The notes under the pieces were generated by a model. That model ran no database searches. It was not told the DNA's origin and was given only the letters and a program-made list of their open reading frames with translations. Shown here one piece after another: positions 35,427-44,574 of a stretch of DNA of 64,000 nucleotides. This DNA is from Pigmentiphaga aceris (GTDB taxonomy: Bacteria > Pseudomonadota > Gammaproteobacteria > Burkholderiales > Burkholderiaceae_B). The stretch covers positions 806,001 to 870,000 of the forward strand of contig NZ_CP043046.1 in assembly GCF_008119665.1 (NCBI RefSeq), given 5' to 3'. Both the position numbers and the translations under genes were made by a program. Each line of letters opens with the position of its first letter. The stretch's first letter is position 1.

Positions 35427-35950
35427 GCACCGCGCCCGAACTGCTTGCGGCCGGCGCGCTACCCGGGCTGTTGCCCGAGCACGTGATTGCCGCATTGCCC
35501 GCCGATGGTGTCGGTGTCTTCCGGGTCGATGACGACGCGTCGGACACCGCCGCCTTCAGCGAGCGCTACGGGTTTGGTCTGGACGATTGCGCCAACACCA
35601 TCGTGCTGCGCTTCAAGAAGGGCGGTGCCGAGCACTACGCTGCCCTGGTCTCGCTGGGCTCGCGTCGCCTGGATATCAACGGCGCGGTGAAAGCCGCGCT
35701 GGGCGCGCAACGCCTGTCGTTCGCCAAGCGCGAAGATGCGGTCGAACTCAGCGCGATGGAGTTTGGTGGCATCACGGCTTTCGGCTTGCCGGAAGCCTGG
35801 CCGGTGCTGGTCGACGAGGCGGTGATGACGCGTGAGCAGGTGGTGATGGGGGCGGGCATCCGGCAGGCGAAGTTGCTGCTGGCACCGGACCTGTTGCGTG
35901 GCTTGGCGACCGTGCAGGTGGCGGCGCTGACGCTGGCGGAAAGCGAGTAA
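35423..35950 (+). CDS. YbaK/EbsC-like aminoacyl-tRNA deacylase
   Basis: A 175-residue protein starting at GTG 35423 in a GTGA overlap with the CMD gene. It matches the YbaK/ProX editing-domain fold: TIVLRFKKGGAEHYAALVSL, the conserved Lys in RLSFAKREDAVEL, and GGITAFGLPEAWPVLVDEAV (the GxxxPxG-like region). Family members hydrolyse mischarged tRNAs. Its place at the end of a catabolic operon suggests protection against a non-standard amino acid released from the substrate, but that is speculation. Confidence 0.83.
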   Translation: MSTAPELLAAGALPGLLPEHVIAALPADGVGVFRVDDDASDTAAFSERYGFGLDDCANTIVLRFKKGGAEHYAALVSLGSRRLDINGAVKAALGAQRLSFAKREDAVELSAMEFGGITAFGLPEAWPVLVDEAVMTREQVVMGAGIRQAKLLLAPDLLRGLATVQVAALTLAESE

Positions 35951-35966
35951 GAGAAAGCGAATAGGA

Positions 35967-36000
35967 AAAACGCGGCAGCAACCCTGCCGCGTTTTCTTTT
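35967..36000 (+). terminator. Intrinsic terminator ending the transporter block
   Basis: AAAACGCGGCAG (35967-35978) pairs with CTGCCGCGTTTT (35984-35995), followed by more T. It sits 17 bases after the deacylase stop and probably ends the 24616-35950 transcript. The A/T arms allow function for the opposite strand too. Confidence 0.88.
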
Positions 36001-36011
36001 ACCCCTCCACT

Positions 36012-36392
36012 TCACACGCCAACAGCCGGTACCCCGCTCAACCACAACACACTGCGCAGCATGGCGTAGATCAGCAGCGCCCCCAGCCCGATCAGCATCG
36101 CCAATCGCAGTGCAGCCCAGCCTGTCTTGGGTCGCCACCGTCCTGCCGACACCCGCCAGCCAATGGCGGCGGCCGACACGCTGTACAGCACACACGCCAC
36201 ATTCAGAATGCTGCCGCGCATCAGCGCAAAGCCCAGCATGAACGTCGCCGTGCCCAGAATGAAGGAAGGAAGCCCGACGACATAGCCCAGGGCACGTGAA
36301 ATCGTCAGCGCATCCACATCCCAGCCCGCCGCATTGGGCGGGCGCAGGGGCGATGATGAAAGGTCTTCGGGCGCGGGCGGCGGTGTGGGCAT
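36012..36392 (-). CDS. Small hypothetical membrane protein
   Basis: A 126-residue protein from ATG 36392. A Pro-rich N-terminus precedes three hydrophobic segments (GYVVGLPSFILGTATFMLGF, ILNVACVLYSVSAAAIGW and LRLAMLIGLGALLIYAMLRS). No family recognised. It converges on the transporter block and shares its terminator region. Confidence 0.6.
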   Translation of the reverse strand: MPTPPPAPEDLSSSPLRPPNAAGWDVDALTISRALGYVVGLPSFILGTATFMLGFALMRGSILNVACVLYSVSAAAIGWRVSAGRWRPKTGWAALRLAMLIGLGALLIYAMLRSVLWLSGVPAVGV

Positions 36393-36626
36393 TGGGGCAA
36401 GGTACGTCTTTTGATGCGCAGACGAAACCCGGATTAACTCGGCTTCATCTGGCGGATCGCAGACCGTCAAAGAAGGCTGTCTTGGTAATTCAACGCCTCA
36501 AGCGGCCGACAAACTACCACCGAATGGTCAGCACATTTTCCCGGTTTGCGTTATCCACAAGCAGCCCTGTCGAACTTGTCCCCGCCACGCACCGATTCCC
36601 GTCTTATCCCCGCCGAATTCGCGGTA

Positions 36627-37613
36627 TCAACGCCCCGGTTTGCGACGTGATGTCTGTGTAGGCGGTCTGGCTGCGCGTGGCTCGGCCGACAATGCTCTTC
36701 CCGCTGTGCCAGATGTGGCGTTGTCCACAGATGCCGGTGTTTTGCGGCGAGCAATCTTGTCTGACTGCGCCATGCTGCTTGCCGTATCGGCTTCATGTGT
36801 CGCAGCCGCAGACCTTGTTGCCACCTTCGCCGCCTCTTTCGCCAGCTTTTCCACCTTCTTTGCCGCCACGCCAATACCCGCAGCCTTGCGCACCGGGACT
36901 GTCTTGCGTGCTCGGCGTGGCGCGGGATCAACTGTCAGCTGCGACGTCGCACTTGGTGCCGTCACAGGTTTTTCCCGCTCCGCCCGTTGCAGAATCGCGC
37001 CTGCTGTCCAGCGCACCACATCAAGAATCTCGTCCAGCTCCAGCCGCCAGATATCCTTCAGCACCAGGAAAACCTCGGTGCCGTACAACAGCGACAAGGC
37101 CTGCACCACGCGGTCGAACTGCGCCTCGTCCAGCTGATCGCGCAGCGGTTGCGCAGCACTACGCAGTCGCTGCACCCGATAACCCCGCACAAACGGGCGT
37201 TCGGTTGCCGGCACGCCGGCCCGTTGATGCGCGATCTGCTGCAGGGATACCTGTATAGCCGCGCGCAGCGGGACCTCGTACGCTTCAAGTCGTGGGTAGG
37301 TGGCGCAGAAAAGCGCATCGACGCGCTCAGCGGCGGTCGATGCGTCTGACTGCCACTCCAGCATCGGCCCCAGGCTTTCACCCACAATGGCCGAAATCAG
37401 CTCGCCTTGCGTAGCAAAATATCGGTAAGCCGTTGCACGCGATACGCCAGCAGCCTCGGCAAGTTCGGCAATCGACGGAGTGATGCCGCGTGCCATCATT
37501 TCCATGGCGGTTGTCAGCAGTGCCTTGCGCATGCGCGCACGGGGGCCGCGTGCAGGTGCAGCGGTGGTGTCCGGGCTGGATGCCGGGGGTGCGTCAGGCG
37601 GTAGGTGTTTCAT
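36627..37613 (-). CDS. TetR/AcrR regulator with basic Ala/Lys-rich tail
   Basis: A 328-residue protein from ATG 37613. Residues 26-75 form a TetR helix-turn-helix (LLTTAMEMMARGITPSIAEL, AEAAGVSRATAYRYFATQGE). The ligand domain runs to about residue 210. The last 115 residues or so are unusual: rich in Ala, Lys and Arg, with VRKAAGIGVAAKKVEKLAKE followed by AAKVATRSAAATHEA and an Arg/Pro end. This resembles bacterial histone H1-like tails and would give extra non-specific DNA binding. The gene is divergent from the UPF0261 gene with a palindrome between them. Confidence 0.86.
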   Translation of the reverse strand: MKHLPPDAPPASSPDTTAAPARGPRARMRKALLTTAMEMMARGITPSIAELAEAAGVSRATAYRYFATQGELISAIVGESLGPMLEWQSDASTAAERVDALFCATYPRLEAYEVPLRAAIQVSLQQIAHQRAGVPATERPFVRGYRVQRLRSAAQPLRDQLDEAQFDRVVQALSLLYGTEVFLVLKDIWRLELDEILDVVRWTAGAILQRAEREKPVTAPSATSQLTVDPAPRRARKTVPVRKAAGIGVAAKKVEKLAKEAAKVATRSAAATHEADTASSMAQSDKIARRKTPASVDNATSGTAGRALSAEPRAARPPTQTSRRKPGR

Positions 37614-37674
37614 GTAGGTCCCGTCGCATGGACGAGAGAGGCGTATGCGGTGAGGTGTAACTAGATATCGCATA

Positions 37675-37686
37675 ACGATACATCGT
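37675..37686. promoter_or_regulatory. Candidate TetR operator
   Basis: ACGATACATCGT has arms ACGAT/ATCGT around two bases, in the 96-base region between the divergent TetR and UPF0261 genes. Position and symmetry suit a TetR site; not proven. Confidence 0.4.
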
Positions 37687-37709
37687 GTAACGACAATCAG
37701 GAAATTCCG

Positions 37710-38969
37710 TTGAGCAATCCCGGTCGCCGCCCACCTGCCCATATCTATCTTGTGGGCACGTTTGATACCAAAGCCGCCGAGCTGCTGCACCTGGCGGCGC
37801 TCATCCGTGGCCTGGGCGCACCGGTGACTACGGTCGACGTATCCACGCTGCACAGTGATCCGCGCGCAGACATTCCCGCCGATCAGGTTGCCGCCGTGCA
37901 TCCGGGTGGGGCCGCGGCGGTCTTCACGGGTGACCGTGGCTCGGCGATCAGTGCAATGAGCCAAGCCTTGCCGCGTTGGCTGAGCCAGCGCAACGACATC
38001 GGCGCGCTCATCGGCATTGGTGGATCCGGTGGCGTTGCGTTGATCATTCCCGCCATGCGCGCCTTGCCGGTCGGTTTGCCCAAGCTGATGGTGTCGAGCA
38101 TGCTGCGGCAAGACCTTGGCCCGGCTGGCGATCGGACCGACATTGCGACCATGTATTCGGTCACCGACGTGGCCGGCATCAACCGGATCTCGCGCCGCAT
38201 ATTCGCCAATGCCGCGGGCATGATCGTGGGCGCTTTTCATCAGGCCCAGCGCCAGGCCGACGCAGAGGACAGCCGGCCAGCCATTGGCCTGTCGATGTTC
38301 GGGGTCACCACGTCTTGTGTCCGGGCGGTCTCCAGCCAGTTGGAAGCCGACTACGACTGCGTGGTGTTCCATGCCACCGGCAGCGGTGGCATGGCAATGG
38401 AAAAGCTGGTGGACAGTGGCTTGTTGAGCGGCTTGATCGACCTGACCACGACCGAAGTCTGCGACTACCTGTTCGGTGGCGTACTGGCCTGCACGGCAGA
38501 CCGTTTCGGCGCGGTCGAACGTACCCGCATTCCATACGTGGGGTCGTGCGGTGCGTTGGACATGATCAACTTCGGCCGCCCCGAGACCGTACCGGCGCAG
38601 CATCTGGGTCGCCGCTTCTACCCACACAACACGAACGTGACGCTGATGCGCACAACGCCTGTTGAAAACGCCGCGATCGGTCGCTGGATCGGTGAACGTC
38701 TGAACCGTTGCGACGGGCATGTGCGTTTCCTGCTGCCGCAGGGCGGCGTGTCGGCGCTGGATGCCCCTGGCCGTGAATTCCATGACCCGGAAGCCGACCA
38801 GGCGTTGTTCGACGCATTGACCGCCACCGTCAAGCAGACCGACCGCCGTCGCCTGGTGAGGGTGCCGCATCACATCAACGACCCGGAATTCGCTGCCGTT
38901 GCCGTGGCGCATTTCAGGTCGATCATCCAGGCGGACGGCACCCCAGTGCCATTCGCGACAAACGTGTAG
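37710..38969 (+). CDS. Tm-1-like ATP-binding domain protein (UPF0261)
   Basis: A 419-residue protein of the UPF0261/Tm-1-like family. Recognisable parts are [20 protein letters not shown] at the N-terminus, [53 protein letters not shown] and [20 protein letters not shown]. Plant Tm-1 relatives bind ATP and block viral replication; bacterial members have no firm function but are often beside a phosphoenolpyruvate hydrolase-like TIM barrel, which is absent here. The start is TTG at 37710 with AGGAA six bases upstream. Probably regulated by the divergent TetR. Confidence 0.88.
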   Translation: MSNPGRRPPAHIYLVGTFDTKAAELLHLAALIRGLGAPVTTVDVSTLHSDPRADIPADQVAAVHPGGAAAVFTGDRGSAISAMSQALPRWLSQRNDIGALIGIGGSGGVALIIPAMRALPVGLPKLMVSSMLRQDLGPAGDRTDIATMYSVTDVAGINRISRRIFANAAGMIVGAFHQAQRQADAEDSRPAIGLSMFGVTTSCVRAVSSQLEADYDCVVFHATGSGGMAMEKLVDSGLLSGLIDLTTTEVCDYLFGGVLACTADRFGAVERTRIPYVGSCGALDMINFGRPETVPAQHLGRRFYPHNTNVTLMRTTPVENAAIGRWIGERLNRCDGHVRFLLPQGGVSALDAPGREFHDPEADQALFDALTATVKQTDRRRLVRVPHHINDPEFAAVAVAHFRSIIQADGTPVPFATNV

Positions 38970-39055
38970 CCCATCACAAACCTCGTTGCAGACCCGATGT
39001 CGTTGCCCACAAAGCATCATCTATCATCGGGACATTGCCTTTTCCCAACACCCAC

Positions 39056-40021
39056 ATGCTCGACGAGTTCTTCCAGGGTTTTTCAATGCGCGCGCTGCTG
39101 CTCAGCCTGCGCGCCGGTTTCACCCAGCTCAGCTTCCTGGGCCACCTTGCGCTGACCGTGTTCGTGCTGATCACGGCCATGATCGTGTCGCGCCTGATCT
39201 CACGCTACTACCGCAAGCCAGGTACGGGCACGACCGAGGCCAAACGCATGGCCTACCTGGTCGCCCGCAACACGCTGGGCGGGGTCACGGCCGTGTTGCT
39301 GCTGTTCATCTGGGCGGGCGAGCTGCGTACCTTCGCCTTGTCGATCGCGGCCCTGGCTGCGGCAGTGGCCATCGTCTGCAAGGAATTCTTCATGAACGGC
39401 CTGGGCTCGCTGATGCGCGCGGTGGCCCGGCCGTACTCGATCGGTGACGTGATCGAACTGGGCGCAATGAAGGGTGAGGTGCTGGAAATCGATTTCCTGT
39501 CGACCCGCCTGCTGGAACAAGGCCCGTCCGGCTATGTCACCGGCCGCACCTACGAATTCCCGAACATGATGGTGTTGCTCAATCCCATCCGCAAGCTGTC
39601 TCACACCGGTCGTTTTGTGCATGAACTGGTGCGGGTACCGATGGACCCGGCAGGCAATGTCGCGCGTGCCGAACGTCTGTTGCGGGAAGCCGGCGAGACG
39701 GTCTGTGCCGACTGGATCGAAGCTGCCGACGCCCACTTCCGCCGCCTGGAATCGTCGCACCTGATTGCTTTGCCCGAATCCCGTCCGTTGGCCATGATCG
39801 AACCGGTGGACCCCAAGCGGGTAGACATCCTGCTGCGCTTCCCATGCCAGTCGAACCGTCGCCTGGCCACGTCGCAAGCAATTCTTCACGCCTACTACGT
39901 GCTGGCCAAAGAGCCGGACCCTGACGAGTTGCCAGACGAGCAGGACACGCCTTCCGCTGAGGTGCCTGCGCCGGCTGCGGCCCCCGAGTCCATGGCTGCG
40001 CCCATCGGTAAAATCATATGA
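39056..40021 (+). CDS. MscS-family mechanosensitive channel-like protein
   Basis: A 321-residue membrane protein from ATG 39056. It has helices at about residues 20-43 and 65-88 and a pore-lining-like Ala/Gly helix (SIAALAAAVAIVCKEFFMNG, then LGSLMRAVARPYSIGDVIEL). The latter is the MscS core, where the beta domain begins. The stretch YEFPNMMVLLNPIRKLS marks the cytoplasmic beta domain. The C-terminus is Pro/Ala-rich and not conserved. It would relieve osmotic pressure or sense membrane tension. The UbiH-like gene follows 52 bases later. Confidence 0.85.
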   Translation: MLDEFFQGFSMRALLLSLRAGFTQLSFLGHLALTVFVLITAMIVSRLISRYYRKPGTGTTEAKRMAYLVARNTLGGVTAVLLLFIWAGELRTFALSIAALAAAVAIVCKEFFMNGLGSLMRAVARPYSIGDVIELGAMKGEVLEIDFLSTRLLEQGPSGYVTGRTYEFPNMMVLLNPIRKLSHTGRFVHELVRVPMDPAGNVARAERLLREAGETVCADWIEAADAHFRRLESSHLIALPESRPLAMIEPVDPKRVDILLRFPCQSNRRLATSQAILHAYYVLAKEPDPDELPDEQDTPSAEVPAPAAAPESMAAPIGKII

Positions 40022-40073
40022 GCCTGCCCGGTCGCTGTCGTGCGGCCGGACGCATGGCATCAAGGATCTCTCC

Positions 40074-41345
40074 ATGAACGCAATTCCCTCTTCCAGCGGT
40101 GCGCTGGTGGTCGGCACCGGCACTGCCGGGCTGGCAACCGCGCTGGCGCTGGCCCGCCAGGGCATCCCGGTGTCCCTGCTCGGCCCGCGTGCGCCGATCC
40201 CGGCGGCTGCCGGCGACACCTACGACCCGCGCGTCTACGCCGTCTCGCCAGCCAGCCAGGCATTCCTGGCCAAGCTGGGCGTCTGGGACCTGTTGCCGCC
40301 CGAGCGCATTGCGCGCATCGAATCCATGGATGTCATGGGCGCAGCACCGTCGACCGCGCCCGTGCTGACCGACGATGCGCCGTCCAGTTCCGCCGCCAGC
40401 ACCTCGTCGACGCCGGGCCGCATTCAACTCAGCGCCTGGCAGGGCAATCTGCCCGCCTTGGCCTGGGTAGTCGAAGGCCGCGAGCTGGAGCGCGTGCTGC
40501 GCCAGGCGGTTGGCGTGCTGGGGGTGGCCTGGACGCAGGAGCGTTTTGTCGCGCTCGGCATGGGTGATCCCAGCGCGCCGCTGGAGGTCACCACCGACGC
40601 GGGGCGCATTCTGCGCACCGAACTGGCGATTGGTGCCGACGGGGCCGAATCGCCGCTGCGCAAGGCCGCAGGCTTGAGCAGCCACGGATCGGACTACGAA
40701 GCCACCGGGCTGGTCGTTCACCTGGACGTTGAACAGCCACATCAAGGTGTCGCCTTGCAGTGGTTCACGCCAGACGGCGTGCTGGCCTTGCTGCCCATGC
40801 CGGACACCGCCGACGGCGCGCAGGTGTCGATGGTGTGGTCGATGGAAACCACGCAAGCCAACGCCTTGCTGGCCTTGCCCGCCGCCGAGCAGGCAAGTGC
40901 CCTGGCCGCACGTCTTCAGACTGTGGCGGGTGACCGGGTCGGACGCATCCGGGTACGCGGCACATTGCACGGTTTCCCCCTGCGAGTGCGCAGCGCCAAC
41001 CCGATGGTGATGGCACGCGTGGCCCTGGTGGGCGACGCCGCCCACCTGATACATCCGCTGGCCGGGCAGGGCTTGAACCTTGGTCTGGGCGATGCGGCCG
41101 GGCTGGCGGCAGCCATCACCGAGCGGGAACATTTCCGCCGTATCGGTGATCTCAGGGTACTGCGCCGCTATGCGCGTGCACGCGCACCGGCCCTGCTGGC
41201 CATGCGCGCCGCCACCGATGGCCTGTATCGTCTGTTCACGCCGCAAGACCCGCTGCTGGGCTGGGTGCGCAACACCGGCATGGCGCTGGTGGACCGCTTG
41301 CCGCCGATCAAGCGTGCGCTGATCGCCGGGGCGTCGAAATTCTGA
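40074..41345 (+). CDS. UbiH/UbiF/COQ6-family FAD hydroxylase
   Basis: A 423-residue flavoprotein. The FAD motif is ALVVGTGTAGLATALALARQ, the DG motif ELAIGADGAESPLRKAAG and the GD motif ALVGDAAHLIHPLAGQGLNL. The last is the signature of ubiquinone-biosynthesis monooxygenases, which hydroxylate the polyprenyl-benzene ring. Which ring position it serves cannot be decided from sequence alone. A short Ser/Ala/Thr-rich insertion lies near residues 100-115. In Bordetella-like genomes this gene is commonly next to a DsbC-like gene, as here. Confidence 0.88.
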   Translation: MNAIPSSSGALVVGTGTAGLATALALARQGIPVSLLGPRAPIPAAAGDTYDPRVYAVSPASQAFLAKLGVWDLLPPERIARIESMDVMGAAPSTAPVLTDDAPSSSAASTSSTPGRIQLSAWQGNLPALAWVVEGRELERVLRQAVGVLGVAWTQERFVALGMGDPSAPLEVTTDAGRILRTELAIGADGAESPLRKAAGLSSHGSDYEATGLVVHLDVEQPHQGVALQWFTPDGVLALLPMPDTADGAQVSMVWSMETTQANALLALPAAEQASALAARLQTVAGDRVGRIRVRGTLHGFPLRVRSANPMVMARVALVGDAAHLIHPLAGQGLNLGLGDAAGLAAAITEREHFRRIGDLRVLRRYARARAPALLAMRAATDGLYRLFTPQDPLLGWVRNTGMALVDRLPPIKRALIAGASKF

Positions 41346-41378
41346 TGCATTGAAACTCGGGTGCGTTGAGGGTCAACT

Positions 41379-41412
41379 GCATCGAAGTTTCAAAAACATC
41401 GAAGTTTCAAAA
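41379..41412. repeat. 17-base direct repeat, two units
   Basis: CATCGAAGTTTCAAAAA occurs twice in exact tandem, followed by a diverged third start (CATCGACATTCC), in the gap before the DsbC gene. Likely a slippage product; no known role. Confidence 0.8.
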
Positions 41413-41596
41413 ACATCGACATTCCAACGCGCTGAAATTCCACCCCCGGATTTTTTTGTCTGATTTCCAGATCCGGCTTCGACTAAGGTTCAAGTTCAGA
41501 CGCAAGCCCGGATTTCAGCAAACTCCATATCAAGCCATGACCTACCCCGTCATGGATCAAGAACACAGGACAGTCGTGCAACACACCAAGGCAAGC

Positions 41597-42415
41597 ATGG
41601 AAACGCAGACGGCGGCCCAGCAGATCGGCAAGCGTCTGGGACTGGCACTCGCCAGCATCGCGATGGTCGCAGCCAGCATGATGGGGGCGGTTTCACCCGC
41701 GTCAGCGCAGACGCCTGCCGCAGCAAAAGCACCAACGACTGCTGCGGCACCCGCCACCCCGACCGCTGCCGAAGAATCCGTGCGCAAACGCTTCATCGAA
41801 CGCTTCGACGGTGCCGAGATCGACAGCGTCACGCACACGCCTTACGGCCTGTACGAACTGCGCCTGGGTTCCCAGCTGATCTACACCGACGAAGCTGTCA
41901 GCTACGTGTTGCAAGGCAACCTGATCGACGTCGCTACCCGCCGCAACGTCACCAAGGAACGCATCGACGCGCTGATGGCGGTGCGCTTCAAGGACCTGCC
42001 GCTGGACTTGGCGATCAAGCAGGTACGCGGCAACGGCGCACGCAAGGTGGCACTGTTCGAAGACCCCAACTGCGGCTACTGCAAGCAGTTGCGCCAGTCG
42101 ATGGAAGGCGTGGACAACGTCACCATCTACACCTTCCTGTACCCCATCCTGTCGGAAGACTCGATGACCAAGGCGAAGAACATCCTGTGCTCGGCCACGC
42201 CGGGCAAGGTGTGGGACGACTGGATGCTCAAGGGCCGTACGCCCGCGCGTACGGCAGGTTGCGACACCAGCCCCATCGATCGCACGCTGACCTTCGGCCA
42301 AAGCATCCAGGTGCGCGGCACGCCCACCATCATCTTCTCGGACGACACCCGCGTAGGCGGTGCCATCCCGGCAGACCAGTTCAAGGCCAAGCTGGATTCC
42401 TTGCCCAAGAGCTGA
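41597..42415 (+). CDS. dsbC: DsbC-type thiol:disulfide interchange protein
   Basis: A 272-residue periplasmic disulfide isomerase. The signal peptide runs to about residue 37 (LGLALASIAMVAASMMGAVS, then PASAQ). A Pro/Ala/Thr-rich linker precedes the N-terminal dimerisation domain (VRKRFIERFDGAEIDSVTHT). The thioredoxin domain follows with active site CGYC at residues 159-162 (FEDPNCGYCKQL) and the cis-Pro loop VRGTPTIIF. It corrects wrong disulfides in exported proteins, kept reduced by DsbD. ATG 41597 is chosen because AAGG precedes it; earlier in-frame ATGs (41537, 41552) would lengthen the signal peptide. Confidence 0.9.
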   Translation: METQTAAQQIGKRLGLALASIAMVAASMMGAVSPASAQTPAAAKAPTTAAAPATPTAAEESVRKRFIERFDGAEIDSVTHTPYGLYELRLGSQLIYTDEAVSYVLQGNLIDVATRRNVTKERIDALMAVRFKDLPLDLAIKQVRGNGARKVALFEDPNCGYCKQLRQSMEGVDNVTIYTFLYPILSEDSMTKAKNILCSATPGKVWDDWMLKGRTPARTAGCDTSPIDRTLTFGQSIQVRGTPTIIFSDDTRVGGAIPADQFKAKLDSLPKS

Positions 42416-42446
42416 TCTCGTCGCCGCTGCAAACGTCGACACCAAA

Positions 42447-42488
42447 CGTCAAAAAGCCCCGAATCTCACGATCCGGGGCTTTTTGACG
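42447..42488. terminator. Bidirectional intrinsic terminator between dsbC and mltA
   Basis: CGTCAAAAAGCCCCG (42447-42461) pairs perfectly with CGGGGCTTTTTGACG (42474-42488). A and T tracts on both sides of the GC stem allow use by both convergent genes. Confidence 0.93.
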
Positions 42489-42526
42489 TGGGCTGCCTGT
42501 TTGGCGGCCGGGTCAGCGCATCAAGC

Positions 42527-43924
42527 TCAACGCGCCGACTGCGGCGCACTGCCGCGTGGCCACAGCACCCACATCTTGCCGGGCTGCTTCATGCGGCCAG
42601 CCTGTTCACCCGCTTGGGCACCGAAGCCCCAGAACATGTCGGCCCGCGCTGCGCCCTTGATGGCCGCACCCGTGTCCTGCGCAAACGCCATGTGGGTCAG
42701 CGGCTGATTGGTGTTCGGATAAGTCGTCGCCAGGAACACCGGGCTGCCCAGCGGCACGATGCTTGGGTCGACCGCAATCGAACGTCCGGGCGTCAGCGGC
42801 ACACCGAACGCACCGCGTGGGCCATCGCCCACATCGTTGACCGCTTCTTCACGGAAGAACACCATCGCCGGATTGGCGTTCAACATCTCGCGCACGCGAC
42901 CCGGATTGGCGCGTGCCCAGGCCTTGATGTTCTGCATCGAGGCCTGCGCCAGCGTCAACTGGCCCTGGTCAACCAGCCACTTGCCGATCGACACATACGG
43001 ATGACCGTTGTGATCGGCATACGCCACGCGAATGACACCGCCCCGGTTCGGGCCATCGACCAGCTCGGCACGGCCCGAGCCCTGCACCTGCAGGAAGAAC
43101 GCATCAACCGGGTCATTGACCCACACAATGGCAGGCGGACGCTGCGGGCTGTTCTCGATCTCGGCGCGCGAGTCGTAAGGCACCACCCGGTTGCCCACCA
43201 ACTTGCCGCGCACCCGCTTGCCCGTCAGTTCCGGGTACATGCTACCCAAGTCGATGGTCAACAAGTCGGCCGGCGCGGTATACAGCGGCCACTGATAGAC
43301 GCCGCCTTGCACACGCGACGCCTGCACCAAAGGTTCGTAATAGCCCGTTACCAGCCCAGTGACCGCATCGCCACGCGCCGTGCCAACCACCCAGGGTTCC
43401 AGCCGTTCTTCCAGGAAGCGTCGCACCTGTCCCGCCTGGGGACCACGACGCGCCAAGTCTTTGGCGGCGGCGCAAACCGGCATCCACGGGCCGGTGGCCA
43501 CCCAGGCCGATGCATTGGTCGCCACCGTCTTGCCCGCGCGCGCCACGATCGCATCGCAATTGCGCTGGAACGCCACCCAGGTGTCCTCGACCGTATCGGT
43601 ATGCCAGCCGGGCAGGGAATTCCAGGGACTGCGCACGAAGCGTGCAGTGGTCGGCAGGGGCAGGGTGGGGGGCGGGGGGCTTACGCCACCGGTGCTCGGC
43701 CCGGGGGGCGTCAGCACGAAGGGCGGGGGGCTGGACGTGCCAGGTGTGCTCGGGGTGGCCGGAACGGGTGTAGACGGGGCCACTTCCACCTCTTCGTCAC
43801 CATCGGCGGCGGGCGGGGTAGAGCAAGCTGCCAGCCACAGCGCGCCAGTCATCGCGACGGCCAATACTTTAAGACGGGGAATCAGGATGCCGGGCAGGCG
43901 TGCGGCCAGCGTGCGATCGGACAT
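42527..43924 (-). CDS. mltA: Membrane-bound lytic murein transglycosylase A
   Basis: A 465-residue lipoprotein. The signal peptide ends in the lipobox LAAC-S near residue 33, followed by a Pro/Thr/Ser/Gly-rich linker to about residue 85, longer than in E. coli MltA. The catalytic MltA domain contains [20 protein letters not shown] and [20 protein letters not shown]. The 3D domain at the end contains [20 protein letters not shown] with the catalytic-type Asp. It cleaves peptidoglycan glycan strands, leaving 1,6-anhydro ends. ATG 43924 has GGAG ten bases upstream. Confidence 0.93.
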   Translation of the reverse strand: MSDRTLAARLPGILIPRLKVLAVAMTGALWLAACSTPPAADGDEEVEVAPSTPVPATPSTPGTSSPPPFVLTPPGPSTGGVSPPPPTLPLPTTARFVRSPWNSLPGWHTDTVEDTWVAFQRNCDAIVARAGKTVATNASAWVATGPWMPVCAAAKDLARRGPQAGQVRRFLEERLEPWVVGTARGDAVTGLVTGYYEPLVQASRVQGGVYQWPLYTAPADLLTIDLGSMYPELTGKRVRGKLVGNRVVPYDSRAEIENSPQRPPAIVWVNDPVDAFFLQVQGSGRAELVDGPNRGGVIRVAYADHNGHPYVSIGKWLVDQGQLTLAQASMQNIKAWARANPGRVREMLNANPAMVFFREEAVNDVGDGPRGAFGVPLTPGRSIAVDPSIVPLGSPVFLATTYPNTNQPLTHMAFAQDTGAAIKGAARADMFWGFGAQAGEQAGRMKQPGKMWVLWPRGSAPQSAR

Positions 43925-44076
43925 TGGGGATGAACTCCAGGGTACGGCAAAGCCCGGTTCGGTCGCCTGCACGTCTGGGACGCGCGGCGGTGCCGAGTGG
44001 TCGGGCGGATAAGCGTGAATCGGGACAGGTGCCCAGGGCAAAAAACGCCCAAGGCAAAAAGGCGCGCGCGGGCTGC

Positions 44077-44451
44077 TCAGTGCAGCGTACGTGGCATGGC
44101 CAGCACAAATTCGGGGATCAAGGCCTCGAAGGGAGTGCCGTCCTCGCCGACGCAATGATACGTGCCTCGCATGGAACCGACCGGCGTCTTCAGGGGACAG
44201 CCGCTGGTGTACTCGAAACTCTCGCCGGGTTTCAGCAGGGGCTGCTGCCCGACCACGCCCAGGCCACGGACCTCTTGGACGGCTTGTTCGCCGTCGACGA
44301 TGGTCCAGTGGCGGCTGATCAGTTGCGCAGGCTGCGAGCCGGTATTGGTGATGCGGATGGTGTAGGCAAAGACGTACTGCTGCCGGGCCGGATCGGAGTG
44401 TTCCGCCAGATAACGCGGCGAAACGGTGACGGACAATTCAAGAGTTTTCAT
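44077..44451 (-). CDS. apaG: ApaG domain protein
   Basis: A 124-residue ApaG protein, full length. It has the beta-sandwich fold with [40 protein letters not shown] and [20 protein letters not shown]; the [10 protein letters not shown] segment is conserved. Mutants of Salmonella apaG (corD) affect cobalt and magnesium efflux, but the molecular role is unclear. It is divergent from rpe and upstream of mltA on the same strand. Confidence 0.95.
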   Translation of the reverse strand: MKTLELSVTVSPRYLAEHSDPARQQYVFAYTIRITNTGSQPAQLISRHWTIVDGEQAVQEVRGLGVVGQQPLLKPGESFEYTSGCPLKTPVGSMRGTYHCVGEDGTPFEALIPEFVLAMPRTLH

Positions 44452-44574
44452 GCTGTGCTCATACCCGGTGTGCGGTGCTACTACAATTCGAGCCGGCGTC
44501 GCCCGAAACGTTCGCAGGATCTTCCGACGAGGCGTGTGACGATCCCGTTATTCATCAAGCCACGGAAACCGCTC

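Noticed and set aside
33285..35495. A 736-codon open frame on the minus strand
   Set aside because: It lies fully opposite the BAAT-like and CMD genes, has no recognisable domain and an Arg/Gln/His/Gly-rich composition. It is an antisense artefact of high GC.
37614..39020. N-terminal extension of the TetR reading frame to nearly 800 codons
   Set aside because: The extra part is opposite the conserved UPF0261 gene; the TetR domain starts properly at 37613.
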